In this document: positions 34,171-45,335 of the stretch, piece after piece
Layout: every line of letters starts with the position of its first letter
Position numbering within the stretch: the first letter of the stretch is position 1
From: Prolixibacteraceae bacterium
GTDB taxonomy: Bacteria; Bacteroidota; Bacteroidia; Bacteroidales; Prolixibacteraceae
Direction: 5' to 3'
DNA: 50,564 nucleotides
NCBI GenBank assembly: GCA_019459525.1
Contig: JAIBEY010000108.1
Location: 1 to 50,564, forward strand
Translations under genes and position numbers: made by a program
The notes under the pieces: generated by a model
Database searches by the model: none
What the model was told of the DNA's origin: nothing
The model's input: only the letters and a program-made list of their open reading frames with translations

Positions 34171-34245
34171 ATAGTTAATATGGTTATATGGCTAAATTGT
34201 TAAAGTCAACAATCCAACAATTAAGTAATAAACTTTTTTAAACTT

Positions 34246-34272
34246 CGAACTTTAGCGCACTTTAGGCACTCC
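34246..34272. repeat. GTGCCTAAAGT-family repeat after the trmD stop
   Basis: CGAACTTTAGCGCACTTTAGGCACTCC, read here in two overlapping parts (CGAACTTTAGCGC and GCACTTTAGGCACTCC), lies 11 bp from the trmD stop. It matches the units at 4790-4810 and 5935-5972. Confidence 0.7.
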
Positions 34273-34283
34273 AAGCTTGTTCT

Positions 34284-34961
34284 TTACTCTTTCAACAAGT
34301 CAGGCCTTAACCTTTTGGTGCGTTCGTACGCTTGTTGTTCCTGCCATTCATTAATTTTTTTATCATTTCCGGAGAGTAAAATTTCAGGCACTTTCCAGCC
34401 GTTGTAATCGGCAGGGCGGGTGTAAACGGGCGGGCTCAATAAATTATCCTGAAACGAATCGGTGAGGGCAGAAGTTTCGTCGGAAAGCACACCGGGAACC
34501 AGGCGGACAACGCTGTCAACAATAACAGCGGCAGCCAATTCACCTCCGGTCAACACGTAATCGCCAATCGAAATTTCCATGGTTACTAAATGTTCCCTGA
34601 TCCGCTGATCGATTCCTTTGTAATGTCCGCAAAGGATGATGATGTTATTCAGGAGCGACATTTTATTCGATACTTTCTGGGTCAATTGGATTCCATCGGG
34701 GCTGGTATAAATTACTTCATCGTATTCGCGCTGAGCCTTCAGAAAATTAATTGCACTTTCAATCGGCTGAATGGTCATTACCATGCCAGCGCCACCGCTA
34801 AATGCGTAGTCGTCAGTTCTCCGGTGCTTGTCTTCCGAAAAATCACGGATGTTGTGGACATGTATTTCAACCAATCCTTTGTCCCGACCACGTTTTATGA
34901 TCGAATGGTTGAACGGACTTTCAAGCAATTCAGGAACAACTGTAAGAATATCGATACGCAT
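34284..34961 (-). CDS. trmD: tRNA (guanine-N1-)-methyltransferase
   Basis: A 225-residue SPOUT methyltransferase that modifies G37 of tRNAs next to the anticodon. Motifs are [47 protein letters not shown] and the trefoil-knot segment [18 protein letters not shown], ending with [20 protein letters not shown] frame from 35012 adds 17 residues, but a good promoter lies within it, so ATG 34961 is preferred. tRNA-Pro is a known TrmD substrate class, though the tRNA here is far away. It is not in the usual ribosomal-protein cluster. Confidence 0.96.
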   Translation of the reverse strand: MRIDILTVVPELLESPFNHSIIKRGRDKGLVEIHVHNIRDFSEDKHRRTDDYAFSGGAGMVMTIQPIESAINFLKAQREYDEVIYTSPDGIQLTQKVSNKMSLLNNIIILCGHYKGIDQRIREHLVTMEISIGDYVLTGGELAAAVIVDSVVRLVPGVLSDETSALTDSFQDNLLSPPVYTRPADYNGWKVPEILLSGNDKKINEWQEQQAYERTKRLRPDLLKE

Positions 34962-34976
34962 ACCAGTAATTTTTTG

Positions 34977-35009
34977 CAAAAGTAACAACCGGAATCTAAT
35001 GTCAACAAA
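34977..35009 (-). promoter_or_regulatory. trmD promoter
   Basis: On the minus strand TTTG then TTGACA, about 21 bp, then TACTTTTG, matching TTTG/TAnnTTTG. Transcription would start just before ATG 34961. Confidence 0.6.
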
Positions 35010-35185
35010 CAAATCTGGACTAAATGCAATAAATAAGTGGCCAAATGAAAGGCTTTTTTACTTAATCCACTTGTTTTCTACTTTTATTGATTAAAATCTT
35101 TGAGTATTAGCCAGTAATATATATTTTCGTAGGCTTAAAGATGACCTTATTCTCTGTTAATTACATTGTAATTTAAAATTTTGTT

Positions 35186-37327
35186 ATGGAACCTAAAGAT
35201 CTAAAAAACTCAAAAGTAGAGTTAAGTGGTGCACCCGTTGAACCAGAAACTGTTAATGATCAGATCGTTGCTGAAGAAACTGTAGAACAGTCTGAAGTAA
35301 TTGAAGTTGCTGAAGTTGAGAATGCTGTTGAAGAAGTTGCAGAAGAATCTGCACCAGAAACGGTTGAATCAGCAGTTCAGGAAGTAGTTGCTCCTGAAGT
35401 TATTGAAGCAGCAGAAGAGCCTGTTGCCGAAGAAAATGAAGCAGTGGTTGAAGAAACCGCTCCGGAAGTTGAAGAAGCAAAAACAATCCCAGTGGTTGAA
35501 GATGAAATTCCGTCCATCGAAGAATTGATCGAAATTACGGAAGAAGACCTCGAATTGCATGAAGATCAGGTTTTGGATGAAAGCAGTCCGATAATTAAAG
35601 CTGCTGACTATGCAAATCTTTCGGAAGTTGAGCTTATTAACGAGTTGCGTAGTTTATTGCAAAATGAAGATTTCGATAGCATTAAAGATGATGTTGATGC
35701 GATCAAGATTAATTTTTTCCGTCGTTACCGGGCGAATATTGAAGCTCAGAAAGCAGCTTTTGCTGAAGCCGGTGGTAACCTCGAAGAATTTAAAGCAGAA
35801 CCCGATCCGTACGAACTGGATCTTCGGAATCTGCTGAAACAATATCAGGACATCAGAAGCGAACACAACAGAAAGATTGACGAAACCAAAGAAGTCAATC
35901 TTCAGAAAAAATATGAAATTATTGAAGAGATAAAAGCTCTGATCAATAACAAAGAATCAATCAATAAAACATTCCACGATTTCCGTGATTTACAAAATCG
36001 CTGGAGAGAAATTGGCCTTGTCCCTCAGGCAAAACTGAAAGATCTGTGGGATACCTACCATCATCACGTTGAAAATTTCTACGATTTTATCAAAATCAAT
36101 AAGGAACTTCGTGATTTGGACCTGAAGAAAAACCTGGAAACCAAAATGGAAATCTGCGAAAAATCGGAAGAACTTTTAGTTGAACCTTCAATTATTAAGG
36201 CTTTCAATATTTTGCAGAAATACCACGAACAATGGCGCGAAGTTGGTCCGGTACCACGTGATAAAAAGGATGAATTGTGGGAGCGCTTTAAAGCTGCAAC
36301 CTCCATCATCAACAAAAAACATCAGGATTATTTCGAAGACCGGAAGTCTGATCAGAAAAAGAATCTTGATGCTAAAGTTGCTTTGTGCGAAAAAGTGGAA
36401 GAAATTGCCAATGGTGAAATTGAGGCACACCGCGACTGGGATGAGCGTTCAAAAGAACTGATCGAACTTCAGAAAGTTTGGCGTACAATTGGCTTTGCCC
36501 CTAAAAAAGACAACAACAAAATCTACGAACGCTTTCGCATTGCTTCGGATAAATTCTTCGATCGTAAACGCGAATTTTACAACCAGAATAAAGAAGAGCA
36601 GCAAAATAACCTTCAGCTAAAAACTGATTTATGTGTTCAGGCTGAAGCGTTAAAAGACAGCACCGACTGGAAAAAAACTGCTGACGAGTTTATTAATATT
36701 CAGAAAGCATGGAAAGAAATTGGCCCGGTGCCACGTAAATTCTCGGACGTAATCTGGAAACGTTTCCGTGCTGCCTGCGATTATTTCTTCGAAAATAAAG
36801 CCAAACATTTTTCATCAATTGATGGAGAACAGGCTGAAAACTTACGATTGAAAAGGGAACTTCTGGAAGAAGTTAAGCAATTTGCGTTGTCGGGCGACGA
36901 CAATCTGGATTTGGATAAACTGAAAGATTTCCAACGCCGGTTTACCGATATTGGCCATGTGCCATTCCGCGATAAAGATGCCATTCAGAATGAGTTCCGT
37001 GATGTGATTAACCGCCATTTTGATACACTGCGTATTGATGAAAAACGCCGGAACCTGATGAAGTTCAAAAATAAGGTGGCAAATAATGTATCGTCAGGAA
37101 GAGGTCAGAATAAAAATCGCTTTGAACGCGAAAAATACATGACCAAACTGAAACAGATGGAAACCGATTTGGCATTGCTTGATAACAATATTGGTTTCTT
37201 TGCCAATACCAAAAATGCTTCGGCTTTGATTGAAGATGTCAATCAGAAAATAGCCAGTACGAAAGAGAAGATTGAATTCCTGAAAGAGAAAATCAGGATT
37301 ATGGATGCGATGGAAGACGATGAATAG
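35186..37327 (+). CDS. DUF349 repeat protein
   Basis: A 713-residue protein. Residues about 15-140 are low-complexity, rich in Glu, Val and Ala. Then five DUF349 helical repeats follow, each with a core like WREIG.VP....L W..F: WREIGLVPQAKLKDLW, WREVGPVPRDKKDELW, WRTIGFAPKKDNNKIY, WKEIGPVPRKFSDVIW and FTDIGHVPFRDKDAI. The C-terminal part is a coiled coil (about 640-710). Members of this family are cytoplasmic. The function is not settled; links to ribosomes or stress have been suggested for some. The acidic tail suggests a disordered binding arm. Confidence 0.9.
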   Translation: MEPKDLKNSKVELSGAPVEPETVNDQIVAEETVEQSEVIEVAEVENAVEEVAEESAPETVESAVQEVVAPEVIEAAEEPVAEENEAVVEETAPEVEEAKTIPVVEDEIPSIEELIEITEEDLELHEDQVLDESSPIIKAADYANLSEVELINELRSLLQNEDFDSIKDDVDAIKINFFRRYRANIEAQKAAFAEAGGNLEEFKAEPDPYELDLRNLLKQYQDIRSEHNRKIDETKEVNLQKKYEIIEEIKALINNKESINKTFHDFRDLQNRWREIGLVPQAKLKDLWDTYHHHVENFYDFIKINKELRDLDLKKNLETKMEICEKSEELLVEPSIIKAFNILQKYHEQWREVGPVPRDKKDELWERFKAATSIINKKHQDYFEDRKSDQKKNLDAKVALCEKVEEIANGEIEAHRDWDERSKELIELQKVWRTIGFAPKKDNNKIYERFRIASDKFFDRKREFYNQNKEEQQNNLQLKTDLCVQAEALKDSTDWKKTADEFINIQKAWKEIGPVPRKFSDVIWKRFRAACDYFFENKAKHFSSIDGEQAENLRLKRELLEEVKQFALSGDDNLDLDKLKDFQRRFTDIGHVPFRDKDAIQNEFRDVINRHFDTLRIDEKRRNLMKFKNKVANNVSSGRGQNKNRFEREKYMTKLKQMETDLALLDNNIGFFANTKNASALIEDVNQKIASTKEKIEFLKEKIRIMDAMEDDE

Positions 37328-37333
37328 CCTCAT

Positions 37334-37366
37334 AAAAAAACCCGCCGACTTCAGGCGGGTTTTTTG
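37334..37366 (+). terminator. Terminator after the DUF349 gene
   Basis: ACCCGCC, loop GACTTCA, GGCGGGT with an A-run before and a T-run after. Confidence 0.88.
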
Positions 37367-37420
37367 TTGTTAACCATTTATTAAATTTCAAAACATTTTT
37401 TAGCAGTACGTTTTATTAAT

Positions 37421-37428
37421 TAACTTTG
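37421..37428 (+). promoter_or_regulatory. pyrG -7 box
   Basis: TAACTTTG followed by C fits TAnnTTTG exactly, 32 bp before the TTG start of pyrG. Confidence 0.55.
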
Positions 37429-37439
37429 CTCGCTTTTAA

Positions 37440-39065
<1,626 letters not shown>

Positions 39066-39074
39066 TATTTTTTT

Positions 39075-41003
39075 ATGGATAGAAATACGATTTTGGGCGT
39101 AGTCCTTATTTTTGCAATTCTCATCGGCTTTAGTTATTTCAACCGACCTTCGGAGGAGCAAATTGCAGCAGCTAAGAAAACACGCGATTCGATTGAACTG
39201 GTAAGGATTGAAAAGGAAAAGGCCGACTTGGTTGCCAAGCAGATTGAAGAAGCAAAAATCTCAGTTGTTGCTCCAGTTTCCAATGATAGCTTATTGTCGC
39301 AGGAAGATAATGCCCGGAAAGAAAAATTTGGAGTATTTGCCGATGCTTCAATGGGGCAAGAAAAATTTTATACGATTGAAAATAACCTGATTAAGGTTAC
39401 TTTTTCGAATAAAGGAGGGCGGATTTATTCGGTCGAACTTAAGAATTTTAAGACTTTTGAAGGAAAACCTCTGATACTGTTTGAAGGCACAAGTAGTAAA
39501 TTCGGAATGAATTTCTTTGCTCAAAATCGTAGCATCGAAACAGAGTCGTTCTACTTTACTCCATCTGATTCGACAGAAAGCTCCATTTTGAGTGGGCCGG
39601 AAGTGAAAATTGGAAAGGAAGGAAATGAAAAATTCAATTCGACCAACAAAGGAGATTCCAAAAGTATCTCGATGAGATTGCTTGCCGGCGACGGGAAATA
39701 CCTGGAATACAAATATTCGCTTGATTACAATTCATATTTGGTTGGTTTTGAGGTAAATGTTGTTGGGTTGAATAATGTTGTTACAACCAACTCGAATTAC
39801 CTGAATTTTAACTGGAATATTGCTGTTCCCCGTCAGGAGAAACAATCACAATATGGCGACGACAACTATGCCACCATTTACTACAAATATCAGGATGATG
39901 ATGTTGACAAAATTTCAACAGGAAAATCGGGCGAAGAAAGTTTACGGACTAAAACTAAATGGGTAAGTTTTAAACAATTGTTCTTTGCATCAACCATAAT
40001 TGCCGATGATGCTTTCCCAACAGCCGATATTAAAACGGAGTTAACCAAAGAAGATCCACGGTATGTGGGTACTTTCAATGCCGATATTGCTCTTCCGTAC
40101 GAAGGGAAAGATTCGGAAAGCATTAAAATGAAGTTTTTCTTCGGTCCAAGCCACTACAATACCCTGAAACAGTATGATAATCTTTCGATGGAAAGCCAGA
40201 TTAATCTGGGTTATGCCATTGTTAGTCCGGTTAACAAGTGGATTGTTATTCCTGTGTTTAACTTTCTGCGGAAATACATTGATAATTTTGGTATTATCAT
40301 TTTGCTGCTTACTCTTTTCATCAAGCTGTTAATTTTCCCATTCACTTTTAAATCGTACCATTCTCAGGCTAAAATGAAAGCTTTAAAGCCTGAAATTGAT
40401 GAAATAAACGAGAAGTTTGGTAAAGAAAAGCCTATGGAAAAACAGCAGGCAGTAATGGCGCTGTATAAAAAGGCTGGGGTGAACCCCATGGGCGGATGTT
40501 TGCCCATGTTGTTCCAATTCCCGGTTCTGATTGCCATGTTCTTCTTTTTCCCAACTTCGATTGAATTACGTCAGGAAAGTTTCTTGTGGGCAACAGATTT
40601 GTCAACCTATGATTCGATTCTGAACCTGCCATTTAAAATACCGTTTTATGGCGATCATGTTAGTTTATTCTGTTTGTTGATGACGGTTACCACCATTATT
40701 TCAACCTACATGAATTCACAGACTCAGAACACCGATGCCATGCCCGGTATGAAAACCATGATGTACCTGATGCCGGTTATGTTCCTGTTTATTCTTAACG
40801 GATATGCATCGGGCTTGAGTTACTATTATTTTCTTGCTAACGTAATTACAATCGGACAGATGTACATCTTCCGGTTTATGATTGATGAAGAAAAAATAAG
40901 GGCTCAAATATTGATTAATAAAAAGAAGCCGATTGTGAAATCAAAATTCCAGCAAAAACTGGAAGATATGGCCAAGCAAAAAGGCGTACAACCCCGTAAA
41001 TAA
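39075..41003 (+). CDS. yidC: Membrane protein insertase YidC
   Basis: A 642-residue inner-membrane insertase. The N-terminal helix is NTILGVVLIFAILIGFSYF, followed by a large periplasmic domain (about 30-360) and then the conserved five-helix core with FIKLLIFPFTFKSYHSQAKM, MGGCLPMLFQFPVLIAMFFFF and PVMFLFILNGYASGLSYYY. A basic tail ends the protein and may help bind ribosomes. It inserts proteins into the inner membrane, alone or with Sec. It is the second gene of the pyrG transcript and ends before a terminator. Confidence 0.97.
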   Translation: MDRNTILGVVLIFAILIGFSYFNRPSEEQIAAAKKTRDSIELVRIEKEKADLVAKQIEEAKISVVAPVSNDSLLSQEDNARKEKFGVFADASMGQEKFYTIENNLIKVTFSNKGGRIYSVELKNFKTFEGKPLILFEGTSSKFGMNFFAQNRSIETESFYFTPSDSTESSILSGPEVKIGKEGNEKFNSTNKGDSKSISMRLLAGDGKYLEYKYSLDYNSYLVGFEVNVVGLNNVVTTNSNYLNFNWNIAVPRQEKQSQYGDDNYATIYYKYQDDDVDKISTGKSGEESLRTKTKWVSFKQLFFASTIIADDAFPTADIKTELTKEDPRYVGTFNADIALPYEGKDSESIKMKFFFGPSHYNTLKQYDNLSMESQINLGYAIVSPVNKWIVIPVFNFLRKYIDNFGIIILLLTLFIKLLIFPFTFKSYHSQAKMKALKPEIDEINEKFGKEKPMEKQQAVMALYKKAGVNPMGGCLPMLFQFPVLIAMFFFFPTSIELRQESFLWATDLSTYDSILNLPFKIPFYGDHVSLFCLLMTVTTIISTYMNSQTQNTDAMPGMKTMMYLMPVMFLFILNGYASGLSYYYFLANVITIGQMYIFRFMIDEEKIRAQILINKKKPIVKSKFQQKLEDMAKQKGVQPRK

Positions 41004-41020
41004 TTCAGGAAAAAATAAAA

Positions 41021-41055
41021 CAAAAAAAAGCTGCCCATAAGCAGCTTTTTTTTTG
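41021..41055 (+). terminator. pyrG-yidC terminator
   Basis: AAGCTGC, short loop, GCAGCTT with a long T-run after and A-run before. Confidence 0.88.
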
Positions 41056-41089
41056 TAACTTGTTGTTTGTAAACTAACAACAGTAAACT

Positions 41090-41488
41090 ATGTATCAGTA
41101 CAGGGCAATTATTAAAAAGGTGGTTGATGGTGATACTTTGGAAATCGATATCGATCTTGGGCTTTTAGTCTGGATTCACGGCGAAAAAGTCAGGCTTTTG
41201 GGAGTAAATACCCCCGAAGTTTATGGAGTAAAGAAAGGCAGCCCGGAATGGTTTGAGGGAAATAAAGCTTCTATTTTCGTGAAGACAGTGCTAAAAGAAC
41301 AAGATGACGTAATTGTTGAAACAGTTAAGGATAAAAAAGAAAAATACGGGAGGTATCTGGCTGTTGTGTATATCAAAATAGACGAAAGCTACCTCGCCGG
41401 ATTAAGCGGGATCCGGAATATGGGTAATTATTATTGCCTCAATGACATCCTGATAGAAAAAGGTTTTGCGGAAAAATATATGATATGA
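41090..41488 (+). CDS. SNase-like thermonuclease-family protein
   Basis: 132 residues with the staphylococcal-nuclease fold. It has VVDGDTLEIDIDLG (metal-binding Asp), KVRLLGVNTPEVYG (active Arg region), and KYGRYLAVVYI with the second catalytic Arg. No signal peptide is seen, so it is probably cytoplasmic, unlike secreted nucleases. The Glu normally between the two Arg sites is plausible at TPEVYG. It stands alone and converges on the regulator gene. Confidence 0.85.
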   Translation: MYQYRAIIKKVVDGDTLEIDIDLGLLVWIHGEKVRLLGVNTPEVYGVKKGSPEWFEGNKASIFVKTVLKEQDDVIVETVKDKKEKYGRYLAVVYIKIDESYLAGLSGIRNMGNYYCLNDILIEKGFAEKYMI

Positions 41489-41497
41489 TGTTATCGG

Positions 41498-42937
41498 TTA
41501 TTCGTCTTTTTGCGAGTTTTCAATTCGGCTAACCTGTATGCCATATTTTTTCATTCTCCGGATTAGTGAATCACGGGTAATCCCTAATAATTCAGCAGTT
41601 TTATTCTGGTTATAATTCTTTTCCTTTAAGGCCAACCGAATTAGGTTTTGCTCATTTTCGTCAAGATTATACACAATATTTTCTTTTTGCGCTACATTTT
41701 CATTGCCCGATTTGGTATAAAAATCGTTTGGCGTCAACGATTCATTCCGGCATAAAATAATGGCTCTTTCTGTCATATTTCTTAATTCCCGCACATTGCC
41801 CGGAAATGAATATGTCATTAACATTTTGAAGGTTTCTTTTGCGATTTGCGGTACCGGTTTGTTTAACCTGCGGGCAAACTCAGACACAAAATATTCCAGC
41901 AGGGGTTGTATATCTTCCACCCGTTCTCTCAATGGCGGAATATGGATGTGGATGGTATTTAGCCGATGAAGCAAATCCAGGCGAAACTTTTTTGCTTCAA
42001 TTAGTTTGTCGATATCATGGTTGGTTGCTGCAATTATCCTGAAATCGGTTGCAACAGGCTCTGTTTCTCCAACCCGGGTAATTGTTTTTTCCTCAATTGC
42101 GCGTAAAATTTTAGCCTGAAGATTGATTGGCATATCAGCAATTTCATCCAGGAATAGCGTTCCCTGATCGCTGACTTCAAAAAAACCTTTTTTATCGGAA
42201 ATAGCACCTGTAAAAGATCCTTTTTTATGACCGAAGAATTCACTCTCTAATAGCGAATCGGTTATTGCACTGCTGTTTACTGCACAAAAAACATTATCTT
42301 TTCTGGCACTTTCATAGTGAATAATCCGCGCTACATTTTCTTTCCCGGTACCACTTTCACCCGTAATCAGCACACTGGTGTCTTTGTATTTTGATGCCGT
42401 TAAAGCCAATTCCAGAATTTCTTTAATCTGCCGGCTTTCACCAATAAACTCCCGTTTTATTTTTTCCTGAAGGTTTTTTGAGATTAAAGAATTCTTTTCC
42501 TCCATGTTTCTTATAACTCTGTGGAGGTCAATGAATTTTCGGGTTCGTTGTATGGCAATCTGAATGTCGGTATGGCGAAATGGTTTCTTCAGGTAGTCAA
42601 TTGCTCCGTTTCTCAAAGCTGTTATTACCGTTTCCATATCGCCATGGGCCGATACAATAATCACCTCCAATTTAGGGTAAGCTTCCTTTACTTCTTTAAG
42701 TATTTCCAGCCCGCTAATGCCTTTTAATCTTACGTCAAGGATAAGTAAATCGATGTCGTTGTTTTTCAGAATACTCCGCCCTTTGTGTACATTATTGGCA
42801 GTAAACGAATCGTATCCCTGATTTTGAAGGAACTCTTCAATTTCTTCGGTAAAATTTGATTCATCGTCAATTACCAGCACCTTCATTTGTGAGTTTAATC
42901 GAAGGTTGTCTTGTTTTCCTGTATTGTTAAACATCAT
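41498..42937 (-). CDS. Sigma-54-dependent response regulator (NtrC type)
   Basis: A 479-residue regulator with three parts. The receiver domain (about 17-135) has the phosphoacceptor Asp68 in LLILDVR. The AAA+ sigma-54 domain (about 155-395) has the Walker A GESGTGKE, the sigma-54 contact loop GSFTGA (usual GAFTGA), and Walker B LFLDEI. The C-terminal Fis-type HTH is NYNQNKTAELLGITRDSLIRR. It overlaps the kinase stop by ATGA, so it is translated with the kinase. It should activate sigma-54 promoters, none of which I could confirm here. Confidence 0.95.
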   Translation of the reverse strand: MMFNNTGKQDNLRLNSQMKVLVIDDESNFTEEIEEFLQNQGYDSFTANNVHKGRSILKNNDIDLLILDVRLKGISGLEILKEVKEAYPKLEVIIVSAHGDMETVITALRNGAIDYLKKPFRHTDIQIAIQRTRKFIDLHRVIRNMEEKNSLISKNLQEKIKREFIGESRQIKEILELALTASKYKDTSVLITGESGTGKENVARIIHYESARKDNVFCAVNSSAITDSLLESEFFGHKKGSFTGAISDKKGFFEVSDQGTLFLDEIADMPINLQAKILRAIEEKTITRVGETEPVATDFRIIAATNHDIDKLIEAKKFRLDLLHRLNTIHIHIPPLRERVEDIQPLLEYFVSEFARRLNKPVPQIAKETFKMLMTYSFPGNVRELRNMTERAIILCRNESLTPNDFYTKSGNENVAQKENIVYNLDENEQNLIRLALKEKNYNQNKTAELLGITRDSLIRRMKKYGIQVSRIENSQKDE

Positions 42938-44919
42938 TGGAGTTGTTTTTTAGTTGAAGGTTCATTAGCAGGTATTTTAATTAGAACAGTAGTGCCAATA
43001 TTTGGTTTGCTTTCGATTTCAATTTCGCCTCCCAGTTCTTTGATTATTCCATACGAAATGGATAATCCCAGGCCTGTTCCCTGCCCGGGAGCCTTAGTCG
43101 TATAAAAGGGCAGTAAAACTTTATCGATAACTTCGGGCTTAATACCTATTCCATTATCTTTAATTTCCATAACTATGGTTTTATCCGTTAAGCTTGTCGA
43201 GATTTCAATTTTCTTTTTATGGTTATTGCGGTCTCCTTTTTTCTTTTCTTCAATGGCATCTTTGGCATTAATCAGCAGGTTGAGTATCACTTGTTCAAAA
43301 CGATAATTGTTACCTGTTATCGCTGGAATCTCGTCAGAATATTTGAATATCAGATTAATCTCTTTATGATCCATTTGTTCTGTAACCATTGATATACAGT
43401 TTTTTATGCTGTTGTTGATGTCGAATGAGACCTGAATAAAATCGTCCTGATCTCTTGAGAAAGTTCGGACATGGTCAATAATTTTTTTGATTCGGGTAAT
43501 ATTGTCAAATACTTTATTGATTTTGGTTCGTAGATACGTTTCAGTGATCGTATTGTTATCGAGAGCAAAAATAATGTTATCAATTGACAATGAAATGGTA
43601 TTTAATGGTTGGTTAATTTCATGAGCCATACCCGTTGCCAACTCTCCAATTCCGGCCATTCTTTCGGAATGACGAAGTTGCTTTTCGAAGAGTTTTCGTT
43701 CTGAAATATCTCGGATTACCACCATAAAAGCTTTCAATTGACCACTGCTGCTTTTGATCTGCGACGAACTTATTTCGCCGGTGAATTCGGTTTTGTCCAG
43801 CCGGTTTAGCTTAAGTTCCAGGTTTTGTACCAATCCGTCCCGAAGAGTTGCCTCGTATATTTTAGTTAATGATTCTCTTGATTGTTCAGGGATAAATCGG
43901 AGGAAATGGAGCCCTTCGATATTGCTTCTGATTTTATTTCCAAGCAAGTCGATCGCAATATCAGACGCTTCAATTATTTTTCCTTTCAGATCAGTCAGGA
44001 TAATCCCATCAGGTGAAGTTTTTAAGAGCGAGTGGTATAGTTTTTCCGACTCATTTAATGCAATTTGAGTTTCCTTCCGTTCTGTAATATCCACCATCGA
44101 AAGCAAACATTTTTGTTTGTTGTCTGTCAATGCACCTTCCAGAAATACGTAATAGGTTCGTTCCCCGTTTAATTTTAGCTCGCAGCCGACACTGGATTTA
44201 TTGCTGAAAACAAGTGATAAGAAATCATTTGTATCAGCAAGCATATCCGAAGCAATATACGTTTTGAAATTTTTGCCAATGAGATTAGCGGGTTCATCTC
44301 CAAACATTTTGGCAGCTTTGCGGTTAATCTCGAATATTTTTCCTGTACGGTTTATGGTAAAGTATCCGCTTGGGGCGAAATCGTAAAGCTTAATGTATTT
44401 TTTTCTCGACTCATTTGTTTCATTCTGCGCTTTTTGTAAGGTAATATTTTGTAGTCTCATCTCTCGCTGCTTTTCTTCAAGTTGTGCAGTCGATTTCTGG
44501 AGTGATTCTTTGTTGGCTATCAAGTTTCTTTTTTGCCGGTCAAGCTCCAAAAAAAATTTAACCTTACTGATAAATATCGCTTTATTTACAGGTTTTGTTA
44601 GGTAATCAATTGCTCCATTGTCGTACCCTTTAAACATCTGAATTTCATCAGAGAAATAAGCGGTAAGGAAAATGATCGGTACCAGATCGCGGTTTTGCAT
44701 ATTTCGGATATGCCCTGCCAATTCAAAACCATCCATTTCAGGCATCTGGATATCCAAAATAGCCAAAGCAAAGTCGTTGTCGTTGATTAACTTAATAGCA
44801 TCAATACCAGAACTGGCCATAAATATTTCAGCTTCCACATCTTTTAATATGGTTTTTAGAAGTGATAGATAAAAGGTGTTGTCATCAACTATTAATATTT
44901 TTGAAAATGAGTTGCCCAT
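42934..44919 (-). CDS. Hybrid sensor histidine kinase (REC-PAS-PAS-HisKA-HATPase)
   Basis: A 661-residue kinase without membrane helices. An N-terminal receiver (5-125, Asp56 in AILDIQMPEMDG) leads into a coiled coil (about 130-175), then two PAS domains (about 178-285 and 295-410), then HisKA with His433 in MAHEINQPLNTIS. The HATPase has the N box QVILNLLINAKDAIEE and G boxes DNGIGI and GTGLGLSISYGI. It is cytoplasmic, so its signal is internal or comes through another kinase via the receiver. It is coupled with the NtrC-type regulator by a 4-bp overlap. Confidence 0.95.
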   Translation of the reverse strand: MGNSFSKILIVDDNTFYLSLLKTILKDVEAEIFMASSGIDAIKLINDNDFALAILDIQMPEMDGFELAGHIRNMQNRDLVPIIFLTAYFSDEIQMFKGYDNGAIDYLTKPVNKAIFISKVKFFLELDRQKRNLIANKESLQKSTAQLEEKQREMRLQNITLQKAQNETNESRKKYIKLYDFAPSGYFTINRTGKIFEINRKAAKMFGDEPANLIGKNFKTYIASDMLADTNDFLSLVFSNKSSVGCELKLNGERTYYVFLEGALTDNKQKCLLSMVDITERKETQIALNESEKLYHSLLKTSPDGIILTDLKGKIIEASDIAIDLLGNKIRSNIEGLHFLRFIPEQSRESLTKIYEATLRDGLVQNLELKLNRLDKTEFTGEISSSQIKSSSGQLKAFMVVIRDISERKLFEKQLRHSERMAGIGELATGMAHEINQPLNTISLSIDNIIFALDNNTITETYLRTKINKVFDNITRIKKIIDHVRTFSRDQDDFIQVSFDINNSIKNCISMVTEQMDHKEINLIFKYSDEIPAITGNNYRFEQVILNLLINAKDAIEEKKKGDRNNHKKKIEISTSLTDKTIVMEIKDNGIGIKPEVIDKVLLPFYTTKAPGQGTGLGLSISYGIIKELGGEIEIESKPNIGTTVLIKIPANEPSTKKQLQ

Positions 44920-45335
44920 ATTTTAAAGTTTAGTAGAGAGTTTTATTCATCTGCAAATTTGGTTACGATCTGATTGGGAAATAACAGTCAAAAGAAATAT
45001 ATAGTTTCAGCAGGAGTACCTATTCTAAAAAAGGATTCGTGTATCCTTTAATTTAAAATATCCTTATTGACACCACTTCCTTTTGTGTAAATCGGACTAT
45101 TGGACGGTGAGTAGTCTTAAAATTGAATTTTTTCTAATTATTTTGGATTCTAATAAGAAAAAAATATTAATCTGAAAAACAAAACGATAAAAAAGTTTAA
45201 AAAATTAACATTATTTAACTGTTTTTTTAGAAAAAAAAAATAATCTTGCGCACTATTATTTTGAATATCAGTAGGTTATTTTTAATGATTTGTGGGGAAA
45301 AATTAAAAATTAATTTACTTTTAAAACAGTTGTTT
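44920..45335. other. Divergent intergenic region, kinase to beta-helix gene
   Basis: About 416 AT-rich bp with A-runs near 45200-45240. TAATCTTGC at 45241 comes close to the Bacteroidota -7 box and would precede the beta-helix gene by about 90 bp. No gene is supported; the coding frame entering at 45246 is an upstream extension of the next gene. Confidence 0.5.
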
